Source: Spirirestis rafaelensis WJT71-NPBG6
GTDB taxonomy: Bacteria > Cyanobacteriota > Cyanobacteriia > Cyanobacteriales > Nostocaceae
Direction of reading: 5' to 3'
DNA length: 64,000 bases
NCBI GenBank assembly: GCA_019359015.1
Contig: JAHHID010000029.1
Location: 1 to 64,000, forward strand
A program made the position numbers and the translations under genes. Below are positions 17,034 to 25,965 of this stretch, piece after piece. Positions within the stretch are counted from its first letter, which is position 1; each line of letters begins with the position of its first letter. The notes beneath the pieces are model-generated. The model worked only from the letters and a program-made list of their open reading frames with translations, searched no databases and had not been told where the DNA came from.

Positions 17034-18257
17034 TTAAAGCACAAAATCTTCTTTAATACTGATATCACCAAAAGCTATTTTAATACTAAAATTTTTTCCT
17101 GGATGAGATTTAAATTTTTTTAACTGAATCAAATGATCGTGATTTCTTGATTCTACTTCCTGAATTATTTTTCCTGATTCCGAGAGCAAAATCAGTTGAA
17201 GATGGGGTGGCAAGTAAATTTCTTCATTTGCCGGATGCAGTTGCACGCGAATACTAATTTTTTCATCAAACTCTGATGTTAAACCCAGTAGCAGCACAAC
17301 GGCAGTACCACCCAATTGCATCCCCAAATCAATCAACTTAGCTTTTTTGACACGCAGATCGTTCAACGCCGTATCACTTCTAAACTGAACGGCTAAATTT
17401 TTCTGTTCTGAGCTAATAAGGGCATCAAAAGATTGCCAACCCACCTCAAAGATATTTTCAAACCATTGGCTTAAGTTATTTGCTAAAGATTGTCTGTATT
17501 CAATTTGAGTACTTTTTTGGTTTTCTAGCCGTCGTTGATAGAGACGCTGGCGATATTCATCCACTGCCACTAATGCTCCCCACATTTCAAAAGGCACATC
17601 TAGACGAGGTGAATAAAATGTCCGCGTACTTAGTTGCTCTAATAATCTCTCTACTTGTGTATTTGATATTGATAAAGGTTGTACTTCTAGTTTTTCAGGT
17701 GGGCAAACTTCTCGTGCTACCCACATTACATTCAAATCTGTAATTAAATCCTCTACATCCAAACAGTAAGTTCGATCCAAAGAATCATATTTAGCTTCCT
17801 TCCTGATTTGTTGATGGGTCGCGTATCCCCATACCCCAAACCAGCCTTCTTCCAAGTTTAACTGTATAGCCAAATAATAGTTGCCTGCCCAGTTAGGAAT
17901 ATCAACCCATTCTTGCGGAATCCGCAACTCTTGCAAATTAGTTTTATCACTCGGAATTAGCACCAGTTTCGTATCACCGAAAGTTAGCATTGTGCCATTT
18001 ACAACTTCCCAAACGCTGGCTAGTTGCTCGTCATCCAGCCAAACATTGACAGTTTGCTGCAAATCGGGGTCTTCTTTCAACCAAGTCAGAAAAATATGCA
18101 AACAGAGGCTATTAAGGTAGGCATTCCAAGTAGCACCTCTTTGAGAGTAAGACTTTTTATTAACTAATTTCCATGCGTCTTCTTGTGTTTTATCTGAAAT
18201 TTGTAACCATAATTTTTCGGAAAAAATTACCATTAAATCATTCAATTCAGATATCAT
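17034..18257 (-). CDS. DUF1822 family protein
   Basis: A 407-residue soluble protein. The N-terminal signature (QRGATWNAYLNSLCLHIFLTWL) and the internal VPFEMWGALVAVDEYRQRL match the cyanobacterial DUF1822 family, of unknown function. The C-terminal third is beta-rich (VVLLLGLTSE...ISIRVQLHPANEEIYLPPHLQL). The ATG at 18257 overlaps the stop of the sigma-like gene by four bases, so both are probably co-translated. It joins a sigma-like protein upstream and a CHAT-CHASE2 sensor downstream, which suggests an adaptor or regulator role, but this is only inferred from position. Confidence 0.8.
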   Translation of the reverse strand: MISELNDLMVIFSEKLWLQISDKTQEDAWKLVNKKSYSQRGATWNAYLNSLCLHIFLTWLKEDPDLQQTVNVWLDDEQLASVWEVVNGTMLTFGDTKLVLIPSDKTNLQELRIPQEWVDIPNWAGNYYLAIQLNLEEGWFGVWGYATHQQIRKEAKYDSLDRTYCLDVEDLITDLNVMWVAREVCPPEKLEVQPLSISNTQVERLLEQLSTRTFYSPRLDVPFEMWGALVAVDEYRQRLYQRRLENQKSTQIEYRQSLANNLSQWFENIFEVGWQSFDALISSEQKNLAVQFRSDTALNDLRVKKAKLIDLGMQLGGTAVVLLLGLTSEFDEKISIRVQLHPANEEIYLPPHLQLILLSESGKIIQEVESRNHDHLIQLKKFKSHPGKNFSIKIAFGDISIKEDFVL

Positions 18258-19813
18258 CTTAATTCATCCTTATTAGCAACATAAAGTTTGTTTTTTATCC
18301 ATTCATCAATCAAATAATCTATTTTAATTTCAACTACATCCAGAGAATTTGTAGTTAAATTCATATTTTTCTCTAATTGTTGCTTAAAAGATGTTATTAA
18401 GTTTATTTTTATGTCTTTAAGCGTATTAGATGCCTCTGATAAGGTAAGAACGAGTGGCTGTTTTAGCAGATTTATTTCATTGGTCAGAGTTGAAAGCTTT
18501 TTTGAATAATTCGATTGTTTTTCAATTTTATCCAAAGTCGAATACAACAACTTTTGACAGAGCGACTGCAAGCACTCAATCATAGCATCCTTTATTTGTT
18601 CAATATCTTTATCATCATTTATACAAATTTCGGGGTTGATTTCCTGCCACTGATTAGTCAACTCTTGTAAGAGGTTTTTATTGTATCTTGCCAAGTGACG
18701 AGCCACTTGATATTGCTTTTGCAGTTCAGGATACCTACTTTTTAAAACTGCTGCTATTTCGATTTGAGTTAAGTTTAATCCTAGCAAAAGTTTAAATATT
18801 ATTTGTCCTGCTTCTGGCATATTTGAGAATAACTGCGAGATGATAGATTGAACTTGTTGCGATGCTTCTTCTTGCAAAAGTGTATCCCAAGGAGTAGGCA
18901 TCAAGTCAGATATAGTATCATATTCTTCTAGAGGGAAAAAACGTTTAGTGCGGTAATCGCGAGCAGCTTTAATACAAGTTAATAGCATCTCTTGAATCTT
19001 TTCTACTGAAGCTGCTGTAGAAGAATTTAGTTGATTTTGCCGTTGATTGTAACGAAAAGCAATTTGGGTTAATTGTGTTTCATTTGGAGATTTAATATTT
19101 ATATTTACTAAGCTATCGTTTGGTTGACAAATTTCATCTAAGGATTGCCAAACTAGACAGTATAAGGGAATTTCTTTATTGTTAATCCCTAGAAAAGCTA
19201 AAGCTTCTAGCAATTCTTTTTTAGTTAAATCTTTTAAAAGAGCATAATCAGAAAACTTGTCTCTTTTAGCTTCTATATCATGTCGATAAATTGTATTGCT
19301 AACAAAACGTAATAATGCAGTTTTAGCATAACCTTCTATATTTGTCTGCGGATGTTCAAAATTAAAATTTTTCAGGAGCTTTGCTGGGGGATTAGCGCCT
19401 GAATTGGCTATCTGAAAATATTCTTCTAATGAGTATTTGTGTCTGAGAAACTTAAACCTCTGATAATTTTTTTGAGAAGCCCACAAACAAGCTTCTTGTA
19501 AATAAGCTGATAAGTGTCTTTCTGCTATTGAAGAAGAGCGGACAGAAGATTTGCCTGTGTTAACTTGAATTTGTGTTCGTGTATATTTTTTATTCTCTGC
19601 TTCTTTACTCTCTGAATGGGATACCTCTCTTAACATTTTCAAAAAATATCGTGCCCAAAATTCTTTATTAGTCTCTGGCTCAGACTTGACTAAATGTTTC
19701 ATATAACGTTCTAGTTCTGGATCTGTGTGCCAAATCAGGTTTCTAACAATATTGGCGTTTCCAAAACTCAGAAACGTCGAGAACTTTTCCACGATATCTT
19801 CACGTTTTTTCAT
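18254..19813 (-). CDS. divergent sigma-70-like protein
   Basis: A 519-residue, helix-rich protein. Residues of about 95-280 resemble a sigma core region (ERHLSAYLQEACLWAS, EGYAKTALLRFVSNTIYRHD), and at about 340-385 a helix-turn-helix of region-4 type reads LLGLNLTQIEIAAVL...QYQVARHLARY. Such proteins are annotated in cyanobacteria as sigma-70 family factors and usually precede DUF1822 genes. It is the first gene of the leftward operon sigma-like/DUF1822/CHAT-CHASE2/DUF928. A promoter-like TAGCTATATAGTC lies 137 bases upstream and resembles the motif before the haemagglutinin genes, so it may control itself and the adhesins. Whether it binds RNA polymerase is untested. Confidence 0.65.
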   Translation of the reverse strand: MKKREDIVEKFSTFLSFGNANIVRNLIWHTDPELERYMKHLVKSEPETNKEFWARYFLKMLREVSHSESKEAENKKYTRTQIQVNTGKSSVRSSSIAERHLSAYLQEACLWASQKNYQRFKFLRHKYSLEEYFQIANSGANPPAKLLKNFNFEHPQTNIEGYAKTALLRFVSNTIYRHDIEAKRDKFSDYALLKDLTKKELLEALAFLGINNKEIPLYCLVWQSLDEICQPNDSLVNINIKSPNETQLTQIAFRYNQRQNQLNSSTAASVEKIQEMLLTCIKAARDYRTKRFFPLEEYDTISDLMPTPWDTLLQEEASQQVQSIISQLFSNMPEAGQIIFKLLLGLNLTQIEIAAVLKSRYPELQKQYQVARHLARYNKNLLQELTNQWQEINPEICINDDKDIEQIKDAMIECLQSLCQKLLYSTLDKIEKQSNYSKKLSTLTNEINLLKQPLVLTLSEASNTLKDIKINLITSFKQQLEKNMNLTTNSLDVVEIKIDYLIDEWIKNKLYVANKDELR

Positions 19814-20279
19814 GAAGTTTCCTCTTGCTGGTTGTCAACGAGTGTTCATAGCCTTGTGTCTGCGGTGGTTCTATTTGATTGATGGGAATCACCTGAGGTT
19901 AATTATGCACTTCTAATGGACTATTTAAAATTTTCAAACCGAGTTTGGGGACTATATAGCTAAATAGCACCAAAATATCGCCTTTAGACGGCGATGCCTT
20001 CGCCAACGGCTTTATCTGACGTGAGCTGATAAAATGAAAACTATCGCCACCCGTACCCAGTTTGCCCAGAAAGTACCATTACGGTTTGTTTTGGCGTTTT
20101 TTTATATCTTGCACCTAAACCCTGTAAGGCTGAAGCTATACAAACAAAACCAGACGAGCGTAAGCTATAAATCTTTACTTTGTGTTTTATTGAAAAAAAC
20201 CGTTGTATATTAGATGTTTAAAATTCCAGTATTAATACGCTGGCGCGAGATGTGAGTTAGGCAAATTTTTGCAGCGGCA
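19814..20279. other. intergenic region upstream of the sigma-like operon
   Basis: 466 bases without a gene. It holds the promoter-like motif at 19950-19962, a short dispersed palindrome (ggcgatgccttcgccaacgg, near 19990) and AT-rich sequence. No other coding relic was recognised before the kinase fragment at 20280. Confidence 0.45.
19950..19962 (-). promoter_or_regulatory. promoter-like motif TAGCTATATAGTC upstream of the sigma-like gene
   Basis: On the minus strand this 13-mer matches TAGCGGTATAGTC (2464-2476 and 10223-10235) at 11 of 13 positions, including all of TATAGTC. It is 137 bases before the start of the sigma-like gene and oriented with it. Confidence 0.35.
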
Positions 20280-20573
20280 ATGACTGTAGAGACTGAGCGG
20301 ATTTAAGAAATTGTGCGATCGCTACGAATATTTTCGCGCTTAGATCAAGCTGAACCTAAATCAGTCAACTTGCATGATGGCATTGACAGCATTCTGATGA
20401 TTCTCGGTAGTCGTCTCCAAGGAACTCAAAAGCATCCAGACATGGAAGTAGTTAAATAATACCGGAATTTGCCTTCAGTCGAATCTTATGCAGCGCTAAT
20501 TAACCAAGCTTTTATGAATATCTTAACAAATGCTATCGATGCAATAAAAAAGTTAAGAGTAGTGACTAATTAA
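20280..20573 (+). pseudogene. sensor histidine kinase, fragment with two in-frame stops
   Basis: Reading from ATG 20280 gives TERI-stop-EIVRSLRIFSRLDQAEPKSVNLHDGIDSILMIL and, after a second TAA (20457), YRNLPSVESYAALINQAFMNILTNAIDAIKK. These match the dimerisation end and N-box of cyanobacterial histidine kinases, which read SLRNFSRLDEAE...HEGIDSTLLIL and NQVFMNILANAIDAL. The G boxes and the N-terminal sensor part are missing. It is a decayed internal piece of a kinase gene. Confidence 0.75.
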
Positions 20574-20745
20574 AAAAGTTGCTTTACGATTAAATTATAT
20601 AAAACTCATCCTTGCAGCAATATTGAGGAATTAAAGCTCAAAACTGAAAAATTCCTTTAAATTACCTCTTGCATTAAGCGAATATAATTCCCTTGGCAGT
20701 GGTGTAAGACATGAGTTTAAAATAGTTAACTTGAGTATATTTGCT

Positions 20746-21258
20746 ATGAAAAGTTTGATTTTTTCTAAGTTGTTACGTCCCTTAAAAGTCTTTATTTCTG
20801 GTGTGGCATTGACTTTGACTTTTGTTAATACTGGCATAGGTGAAGCTTGGGCAAAACCAAAAAGCCAAATAATTACACAACAAATCCAGACGCTACAACA
20901 ATCTAACCAGCGATGGATTCAAATTGATCTCTCAAAGCAACGTTTAATAGCTTGGGAAGGGGCAACACCTATGTATGCTGTTGCTATTTCCACAGGCAAA
21001 AAATCTACCCCCACTCTCAGAGGTAGTTTTAAGATTCAATCCAAACACAGAAAAGTTAGGATGCGTGGGGATAATTACGATATTCCCAATGTTCCCTATG
21101 CAATGTTTTACGACGGAAATTATGGAATTCACGGTGCAGATTGGCATCGAAAATTTGGCACTCCAGTCAGTCATGGCTGTGTGAATGTAGCAGTAAATCA
21201 CGCTAAATGGATATTCAACTGGGCATCGGTAGGAACATCTGTGGTTATACAGAGATAG
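20746..21258 (+). CDS. L,D-transpeptidase (YkuD family)
   Basis: A 170-residue exported enzyme that would form 3-3 cross-links in peptidoglycan or attach proteins to it. After a signal peptide (about 1-36, ending GEAWA) comes a single YkuD domain: QRWIQIDLSKQRLIAWEG opens it, and the catalytic motif is HG-X11-SHGCVN (HGADWHRKFGTPVSHGCVNV), with the nucleophilic Cys at about residue 146. A TTG five codons upstream is possible, but the ATG at 20746 gives a normal signal peptide. It lacks a LysM domain and is a minimal form of the family. It stands alone between a kinase relic and a purine-rich repeat (21259-21300). Confidence 0.88.
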   Translation: MKSLIFSKLLRPLKVFISGVALTLTFVNTGIGEAWAKPKSQIITQQIQTLQQSNQRWIQIDLSKQRLIAWEGATPMYAVAISTGKKSTPTLRGSFKIQSKHRKVRMRGDNYDIPNVPYAMFYDGNYGIHGADWHRKFGTPVSHGCVNVAVNHAKWIFNWASVGTSVVIQR

Positions 21259-21360
21259 GAGACAAGGAGACAAGGGGAAAAGGGGAAAAGGGGGACAAGA
21301 GAGGTAATGATGATATTGACAAAATTTTCTCACTTGTGGCATAAAACAGCCCTGCTTACA

Positions 21361-21389
21361 GGGTATTGCGTCAAAATTGGGATGCTCCC
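21361..21389 (+). repeat. tail of the dispersed repeat, overlapping the end of the amidase gene
   Basis: These 29 bases match 9947-9975 and 48126-48154 with single differences (core gggatgctccc). The stop codon and last codons (SQF) of the leftward amidase gene lie inside it. Confidence 0.7.
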
Positions 21390-22762
21390 GAAGAAAGTAT
21401 TTTAGCGCTGACAATACCCTTTGCTTCTAACACAGATGCAACTTGTAAAATTAACGTTTCGTTGTAGGGTGCAGCTATTAATTGCACTCCTAATGGTAAG
21501 CCATTTTGCTGTTGAATTGGTACTGATAAAACGGGCAAGCCGATGAAAGATAATGGTTGAGTAAATAATCCTAAATGGGGACGGACAAGAATTTCTTCGC
21601 CATCTAAAATCATGGTCTGTTGACCAATTAAGGGTGCTGGACAGGGAGTAGTTGGGGCAATAATTACATCTACATTTTGAAAGATTTCGCAAAGGCGATC
21701 GCGATACCATTTTCTAAAGCGTTGTGCTTGGATGTACCAACTACTGGGAATTAATGCACCAGCAAGAAAGCGATCGCGTGTTGCTGGATCGAAATCTTGT
21801 GGACGCTCGCGCAATTTTTCTAAATGCAGATTTGCACCCTCACTTGCGGTAATCACAAACGCTGCCGCACGAGCGCGATGTGCTTCTGGTATTGTGATAT
21901 AGTCTCGCACATCCAAAGCACGGGCAACTTGTTCAACTGCTGCTAACGCTTCCGGATTTGCTTTGCTCTGAAAATAATCATCAGCGATCGCAATTCGCAA
22001 ATTATCAATATTTTGTGTGAAATTGCGCGTTTCTACAGGGGGACGCTTTGTACAAACTGGATCTCGACCATCTTCACCTTGAAGCACATCAAAAGCGATC
22101 GCAATATCGCGCACCGAACTAGCAAAAGGTCCAATGTGGTCAAAACTGCTGGAAAATAAAGCTACACCAGCGCGAGACAACCTACCATAAGTCGGTTTCA
22201 AACCAAAAACACCACAAAAAGCCGCAGGAACGCGAATTGAACCATTAGTATCAGAACCCAGCGTCAGCGGAACCAACCCCGCTGCAACCGCAGCAGCGGA
22301 ACCACCAGAAGAACCACCAGTTACCCGACTTAAATCATGGGGGTTGTGAGTAGCACCATAATGAGAATTTTCCGTCACAAATCCATAAGCGTACTCATCC
22401 ATATTTAAAGCACCAACCAGAACCGCACCCGCTTGTTTCAACTTCGCTACGGCAGTTGCATCTTTAATTGCTGGGGGATTTTCCGCATTAATTTTCGATC
22501 CTGCCAGAGTTGTTAAACCAGCAACATCAAAAAGATTTTTCACCGCAAAAGGAACCCCAGCCAACAAGCCAGGATAATTACCTTGCGCTATTTCTCGATC
22601 TATGCGTGCTGCATCTTCTAAAGCAGATTCAGCAGTCACAGCCGTAAAACAGTTTAATTCATTATCCCGCGCCGCAATTCCTTTTAAAGCAGCTTGAACA
22701 ACTTCCACCGCGCTGACTTTGCCTTCGCGCACAGCATCTGCAATTGATAAAGCATCATTCAT
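21371..22762 (-). CDS. atzE: AtzE-family amidohydrolase (amidase signature)
   Basis: A 463-residue amidase-signature hydrolase. The Ser-cisSer-Lys triad is visible: Lys in FAVKNLFD (about residue 73), the GGSSGGSAAA loop (about 147-156) and the nucleophile region SDTNGSIRVPA (about 169-179). In Pseudomonas, AtzE with its small partner AtzG hydrolyses 1-carboxybiuret; cyanobacterial members are likely to act on a similar small amide or urea derivative, but the substrate is not established. The ATG overlaps the stop of the AtzG-like gene by four bases, the standard arrangement. The last residues (GASQF) come from a dispersed repeat, so the natural C-terminus has been replaced or extended. Confidence 0.8.
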   Translation of the reverse strand: MNDALSIADAVREGKVSAVEVVQAALKGIAARDNELNCFTAVTAESALEDAARIDREIAQGNYPGLLAGVPFAVKNLFDVAGLTTLAGSKINAENPPAIKDATAVAKLKQAGAVLVGALNMDEYAYGFVTENSHYGATHNPHDLSRVTGGSSGGSAAAVAAGLVPLTLGSDTNGSIRVPAAFCGVFGLKPTYGRLSRAGVALFSSSFDHIGPFASSVRDIAIAFDVLQGEDGRDPVCTKRPPVETRNFTQNIDNLRIAIADDYFQSKANPEALAAVEQVARALDVRDYITIPEAHRARAAAFVITASEGANLHLEKLRERPQDFDPATRDRFLAGALIPSSWYIQAQRFRKWYRDRLCEIFQNVDVIIAPTTPCPAPLIGQQTMILDGEEILVRPHLGLFTQPLSFIGLPVLSVPIQQQNGLPLGVQLIAAPYNETLILQVASVLEAKGIVSAKILSSGASQF

Positions 22763-22944
22763 GGTTCAAAAATTGGTGCAGCTTCAACATCATCCGGTAG
22801 TTCAAACGAATTCACAAGTTGAGCGATCGCCTTAATTCTCTCAAAATTTGCCACCACCCCATCCCGATACTCATCGGACAACTGCAAATCCACCAAAAAA
22901 GCCATCAAATCCACATACTCACCCACATCAAACTCCTTCTCCAT
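22759..22944 (-). CDS. atzG: AtzG-like small subunit (DUF4089)
   Basis: A 61-residue helical protein (DVGEYVDLMAFLVDLQLSDEYRDGVVANFERIKAIAQLV), ending in an acidic/proline tail. It matches the DUF4089/AtzG family, which resembles GatC and stabilises the AtzE amidase as a heterocomplex. A strong Shine-Dalgarno (gaggagaa) precedes the ATG. Its stop overlaps the atzE start, so the two are translationally coupled. Confidence 0.8.
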   Translation of the reverse strand: MEKEFDVGEYVDLMAFLVDLQLSDEYRDGVVANFERIKAIAQLVNSFELPDDVEAAPIFEP

Positions 22945-22980
22945 TTCTCCTCTTCGCGCCCTTCGCGCCTTCGCGGTTCG

Positions 22981-23331
22981 TTATACTAAATCTACAACTC
23001 CTTGGGGCAACTCCAAAAAACCATCCTCCCCCGGTGCAAACTCAACAACCTTCAACACAGCATCAACATTCAAAGCACCATAAACGTGAGGAAATAATTC
23101 CCCTTCCTCCGCAGCTTCATAACGAATATCCGGTTCAACTTTCTGGGAGTCAATGCAAAGAACTACCAAATCCCTTTGATTTCTAAAACGGAAATTTGCC
23201 ACCTTGATAACTTGCGTTGGTGTGGAACAGTGAATAAAACCCTCCAAATTCAGAGTATCACCGCGATAAAATCCCGCAACTTTCGCTTTTTCCCATTCTT
23301 CGCGTCGCGTGATGTGCAAAATAATTGTCAT
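22981..23331 (-). CDS. DUF952 family protein
   Basis: A 116-residue soluble protein. ILHITRREEWEKAK, the GFIHCST motif (about residues 31-37) and LFPHVYGALNVDAV (about 79-92) are the signatures of DUF952, a widespread fold of unknown function with conserved His residues that could form an active site. It precedes atzG by 36 bases on the same strand; this gap contains the short ttcgcg repeat (cttcgcgcccttcgcgcc). It may be co-transcribed with atzGE. Confidence 0.8.
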   Translation of the reverse strand: MTIILHITRREEWEKAKVAGFYRGDTLNLEGFIHCSTPTQVIKVANFRFRNQRDLVVLCIDSQKVEPDIRYEAAEEGELFPHVYGALNVDAVLKVVEFAPGEDGFLELPQGVVDLV

Positions 23332-23433
23332 AATAATTAAAGCTGTCTAAAATTCAATTGTGACAAAACAAACAGCAATATTTAACATTTTTATAATTCT
23401 TCTGTTCGTCAACTTTATCAAATTTCATTAACC

Positions 23434-24069
23434 TTGACTTATTATCACCAACGTCAAAACGCTTTTTCTCAACAATACCTGAGTGAGTTGCAAGGACAGA
23501 TTTTTGGGTGTCCTTATTTTACAGTCAACAACCTCAATCGTGATTTTGTAGGTACAAAAGGATTTTCGCTAGTTTTTAGGCGATCGCATCTTACAACAGT
23601 TGAGCAACGCTTTCCCTACTTCAAGTCTTATCTAGACTTAGCACTGCAACCAGACTGTAATGCTTTTTACCTCAATCCCCTCTTGTTAAAATCAGGTTCT
23701 CGTGTCGATCCTCACATTGATCGCTCTCTGCGTTCTTATTGTAAAACTATCGAACCCCCTACAGTTGTTAGCGTTCTTTATGTCGTCGTACCAACTGATA
23801 TAGTGGGAGGAGAACTCGTGTTGCGATCGCACAAACGCAAAATCGGGCAAATTCTTCCGAAATCAAACACTTTGCTGTTTTTCCAAGGCGATTTGACTCA
23901 TTCTGTCAACCCTGTCATCAGTAAGTGCGATCGGCTGAGTCTGGTTTGCGAACAATACAACCTCGAAGACGAGCAACTGTACGACATTCCAGAATTTAAG
24001 CTCGAATCAAGAGCAAGTCAAGCTGAAAATCGACAAAATAAAAAGCGAACATCAAAAGTGAAGCATTAA
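23434..24069 (+). CDS. 2OG-Fe(II) oxygenase family protein
   Basis: A 211-residue protein with the double-stranded beta-helix oxygenase pattern: HID in VDPHIDRSLRSY (about residues 93-95), the distal iron-ligand His in GDLTHSV (about 154), and Arg of CDRLSLVCEQY (about 166) for 2-oxoglutarate. The substrate is unknown; the compact size resembles hydroxylases of proteins or small metabolites. No ATG is available in frame before the conserved N-terminal YYHQRQNAF, so translation probably starts at TTG 23434, with no clear ribosome-binding site. Basic C-terminal tail (NRQNKKRTSKVKH). Monocistronic, divergent from the DUF952 gene. Confidence 0.75.
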   Translation: MTYYHQRQNAFSQQYLSELQGQIFGCPYFTVNNLNRDFVGTKGFSLVFRRSHLTTVEQRFPYFKSYLDLALQPDCNAFYLNPLLLKSGSRVDPHIDRSLRSYCKTIEPPTVVSVLYVVVPTDIVGGELVLRSHKRKIGQILPKSNTLLFFQGDLTHSVNPVISKCDRLSLVCEQYNLEDEQLYDIPEFKLESRASQAENRQNKKRTSKVKH

Positions 24070-24234
24070 CCACTGTACCGCAACAAAAGCGGCAACGCCT
24101 TTGTATTATACCTGTGTGTAGCAGTTTTTACTGACTCTTGCCTGCGGAGGCTGCCGCCAAGAATAGACTTCTTGCACTTATTCAGGGAAAAGGGATAAGA
24201 AGAACATGCATTTATAGAATGAGTCTTGAGGTCT

Positions 24235-24278
24235 AATTAGTGGGAGCTTGAACTCGCCACTAATTGTCTTTTTTTTTG
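24235..24278 (+). terminator. Rho-independent terminator upstream of glpK
   Basis: A perfect 9-bp stem aattagtgg (24235-24243) / ccactaatt (24257-24265) is followed by a long T run. It is 166 bases after the oxygenase gene and about 40 bases before glpK; it ends upstream transcription or, if the glpK promoter is further left, would attenuate glpK. Confidence 0.65.
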
Positions 24279-24317
24279 AATTTTGAATGCGTGAATTTTT
24301 AATTGGAGCGAAGCGAC

Positions 24318-25805
24318 TTGACTAAATATATTTTGGCATTCGACCAAGGCACCACTAGCTCGCGCGCTATTATATTTGACCGCAATGGCGATATCCTGAC
24401 CATTGCTCAGAAAGAATTTCCACAAATCTTTCCGCAGTCTGGTTGGGTGGAGCATGATGCTGACGAAATCTGGTCTTCCCAAATTGGTGTTGCTAATGAA
24501 GCCCTAGCTCGCATTGATATCAAGGCTAGTGATATTGCTGCTATTGGGATTACCAATCAACGAGAAACCACGATAGTCTGGGATCGAAAAACAGGTAAGG
24601 CGATTTACAATGCCATCGTCTGGCAAGATCGCCGCACTGCTGCTTACTGTGATGAACTTAAGGCAGCTGGACATGAGACAACATTCCAGAACAAGACAGG
24701 ACTGGTGATCGATGCTTACTTTAGCGGCACTAAACTCAAGTGGTTGCTTGATAATGTGCCTTCTGCTCGCTCTAAAGCCGAGCGAGGAGAACTGGCATTT
24801 GGAACCGTCGATAGCTGGTTGATTTGGAAACTAACTCAGGGGGAACTCCACATCACAGATGTGACTAATGCTAGCAGGACATTGTTGTTCAATATTCACA
24901 CTCAGCAGTGGGACGATGAATTGCTGTCCATTCTCGATATTCCCCGTTCTCTTCTTCCCCAAGTGCAGAGTTCGTCAGAAGTGTATGGGTATACATCTGA
25001 AGGTCTTTTGGGTAGCCGCATTCCCATTGCCGGAATTGCCGGAGACCAGCAGGCTGCAACCTTTGGGCAGGCATCGTTGCAATGTGGCATGGTGAAAAAC
25101 ACCTACGGTACAGGCTGCTTCATGCTGCTGAATACAGGTAATAAGCCCATGCTATCCGACCACAAGCTGCTAACTACGATCGCCTGGAGCATAAATGGAC
25201 GCACCAGTTATGCTCTAGAAGGCAGCGTATTCATTGCCGGGGCAGTTGTGCAATGGCTACGAGACGGACTCGGAATTATCAAGCATAGTGCAGATGTTGA
25301 ACCTTTAGCTTGCAGTGTTCCTGATAATGGTGGTGTATATTTTGTGCCTGCCTTCGTCGGTTTGGGCGCACCTTATTGGGACAGCTACGCTCGTGGTACG
25401 ATTGTGGGTTTAAGTCGCGGATCAACCAGTGCCCATATCGCCCGTGCAGCGCTAGAAAGCATTGCCTATCAAACGGCTGACGTCATTGATGCTATGCGTC
25501 AGGATTCTAAGCTTTCTCTGTCAGAACTGCGTGTAGATGGCGGTGCGTCCCGCAACGATCTGCTGATGCAGTTTCAGGCAGATATTTTGGGTGTGCCCGT
25601 TGTTCGTCCAAAAATCACCGAAACTACTGCCTTGGGGGCTGCTTATCTGGCAGGTCTAGCTGTTGGCTACTGGGAAAGCGAAGCGGAAATTGTGCAACAC
25701 TGGCAGGTTGAGAAACGGTTTGAGCCGACAATGAGCGCAGACCATCGCTTAACACTACTACACTCATGGCATCAGGCGATCGCCCAGACGCGACATAAAA
25801 ACTGA
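24318..25805 (+). CDS. glpK: glycerol kinase
   Basis: FGGY-family kinase (495 residues from the TTG at 24318, which has ggagcg 5-10 bases upstream; another TTG at 24303 adds five residues). It phosphorylates glycerol to sn-glycerol 3-phosphate with ATP. Visible are the phosphate-binding [13 protein letters not shown] at the N-terminus, GITNQRET (glycerol-contact region), [10 protein letters not shown], the [11 protein letters not shown] loop and the C-terminal signature [15 protein letters not shown] and [16 protein letters not shown]. Full length compared with the roughly 500-residue family norm. No glpF or glpD lies next to it. Confidence 0.93.
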   Translation: MTKYILAFDQGTTSSRAIIFDRNGDILTIAQKEFPQIFPQSGWVEHDADEIWSSQIGVANEALARIDIKASDIAAIGITNQRETTIVWDRKTGKAIYNAIVWQDRRTAAYCDELKAAGHETTFQNKTGLVIDAYFSGTKLKWLLDNVPSARSKAERGELAFGTVDSWLIWKLTQGELHITDVTNASRTLLFNIHTQQWDDELLSILDIPRSLLPQVQSSSEVYGYTSEGLLGSRIPIAGIAGDQQAATFGQASLQCGMVKNTYGTGCFMLLNTGNKPMLSDHKLLTTIAWSINGRTSYALEGSVFIAGAVVQWLRDGLGIIKHSADVEPLACSVPDNGGVYFVPAFVGLGAPYWDSYARGTIVGLSRGSTSAHIARAALESIAYQTADVIDAMRQDSKLSLSELRVDGGASRNDLLMQFQADILGVPVVRPKITETTALGAAYLAGLAVGYWESEAEIVQHWQVEKRFEPTMSADHRLTLLHSWHQAIAQTRHKN

Positions 25806-25965
25806 GGGAGCAGAGGAAGCAGGGAAACCCCCCCACGGCGCTGGGCAAGTCAAATATGCACTCGACTTAGCGATCGCTCTTCTAGATGAACTATGATCCT
25901 ATAAGCAGCCAATGGAAGAATGGATCATTGGTACTAGTTGTAGCCTATGCTTTCCAGGTAAAATT

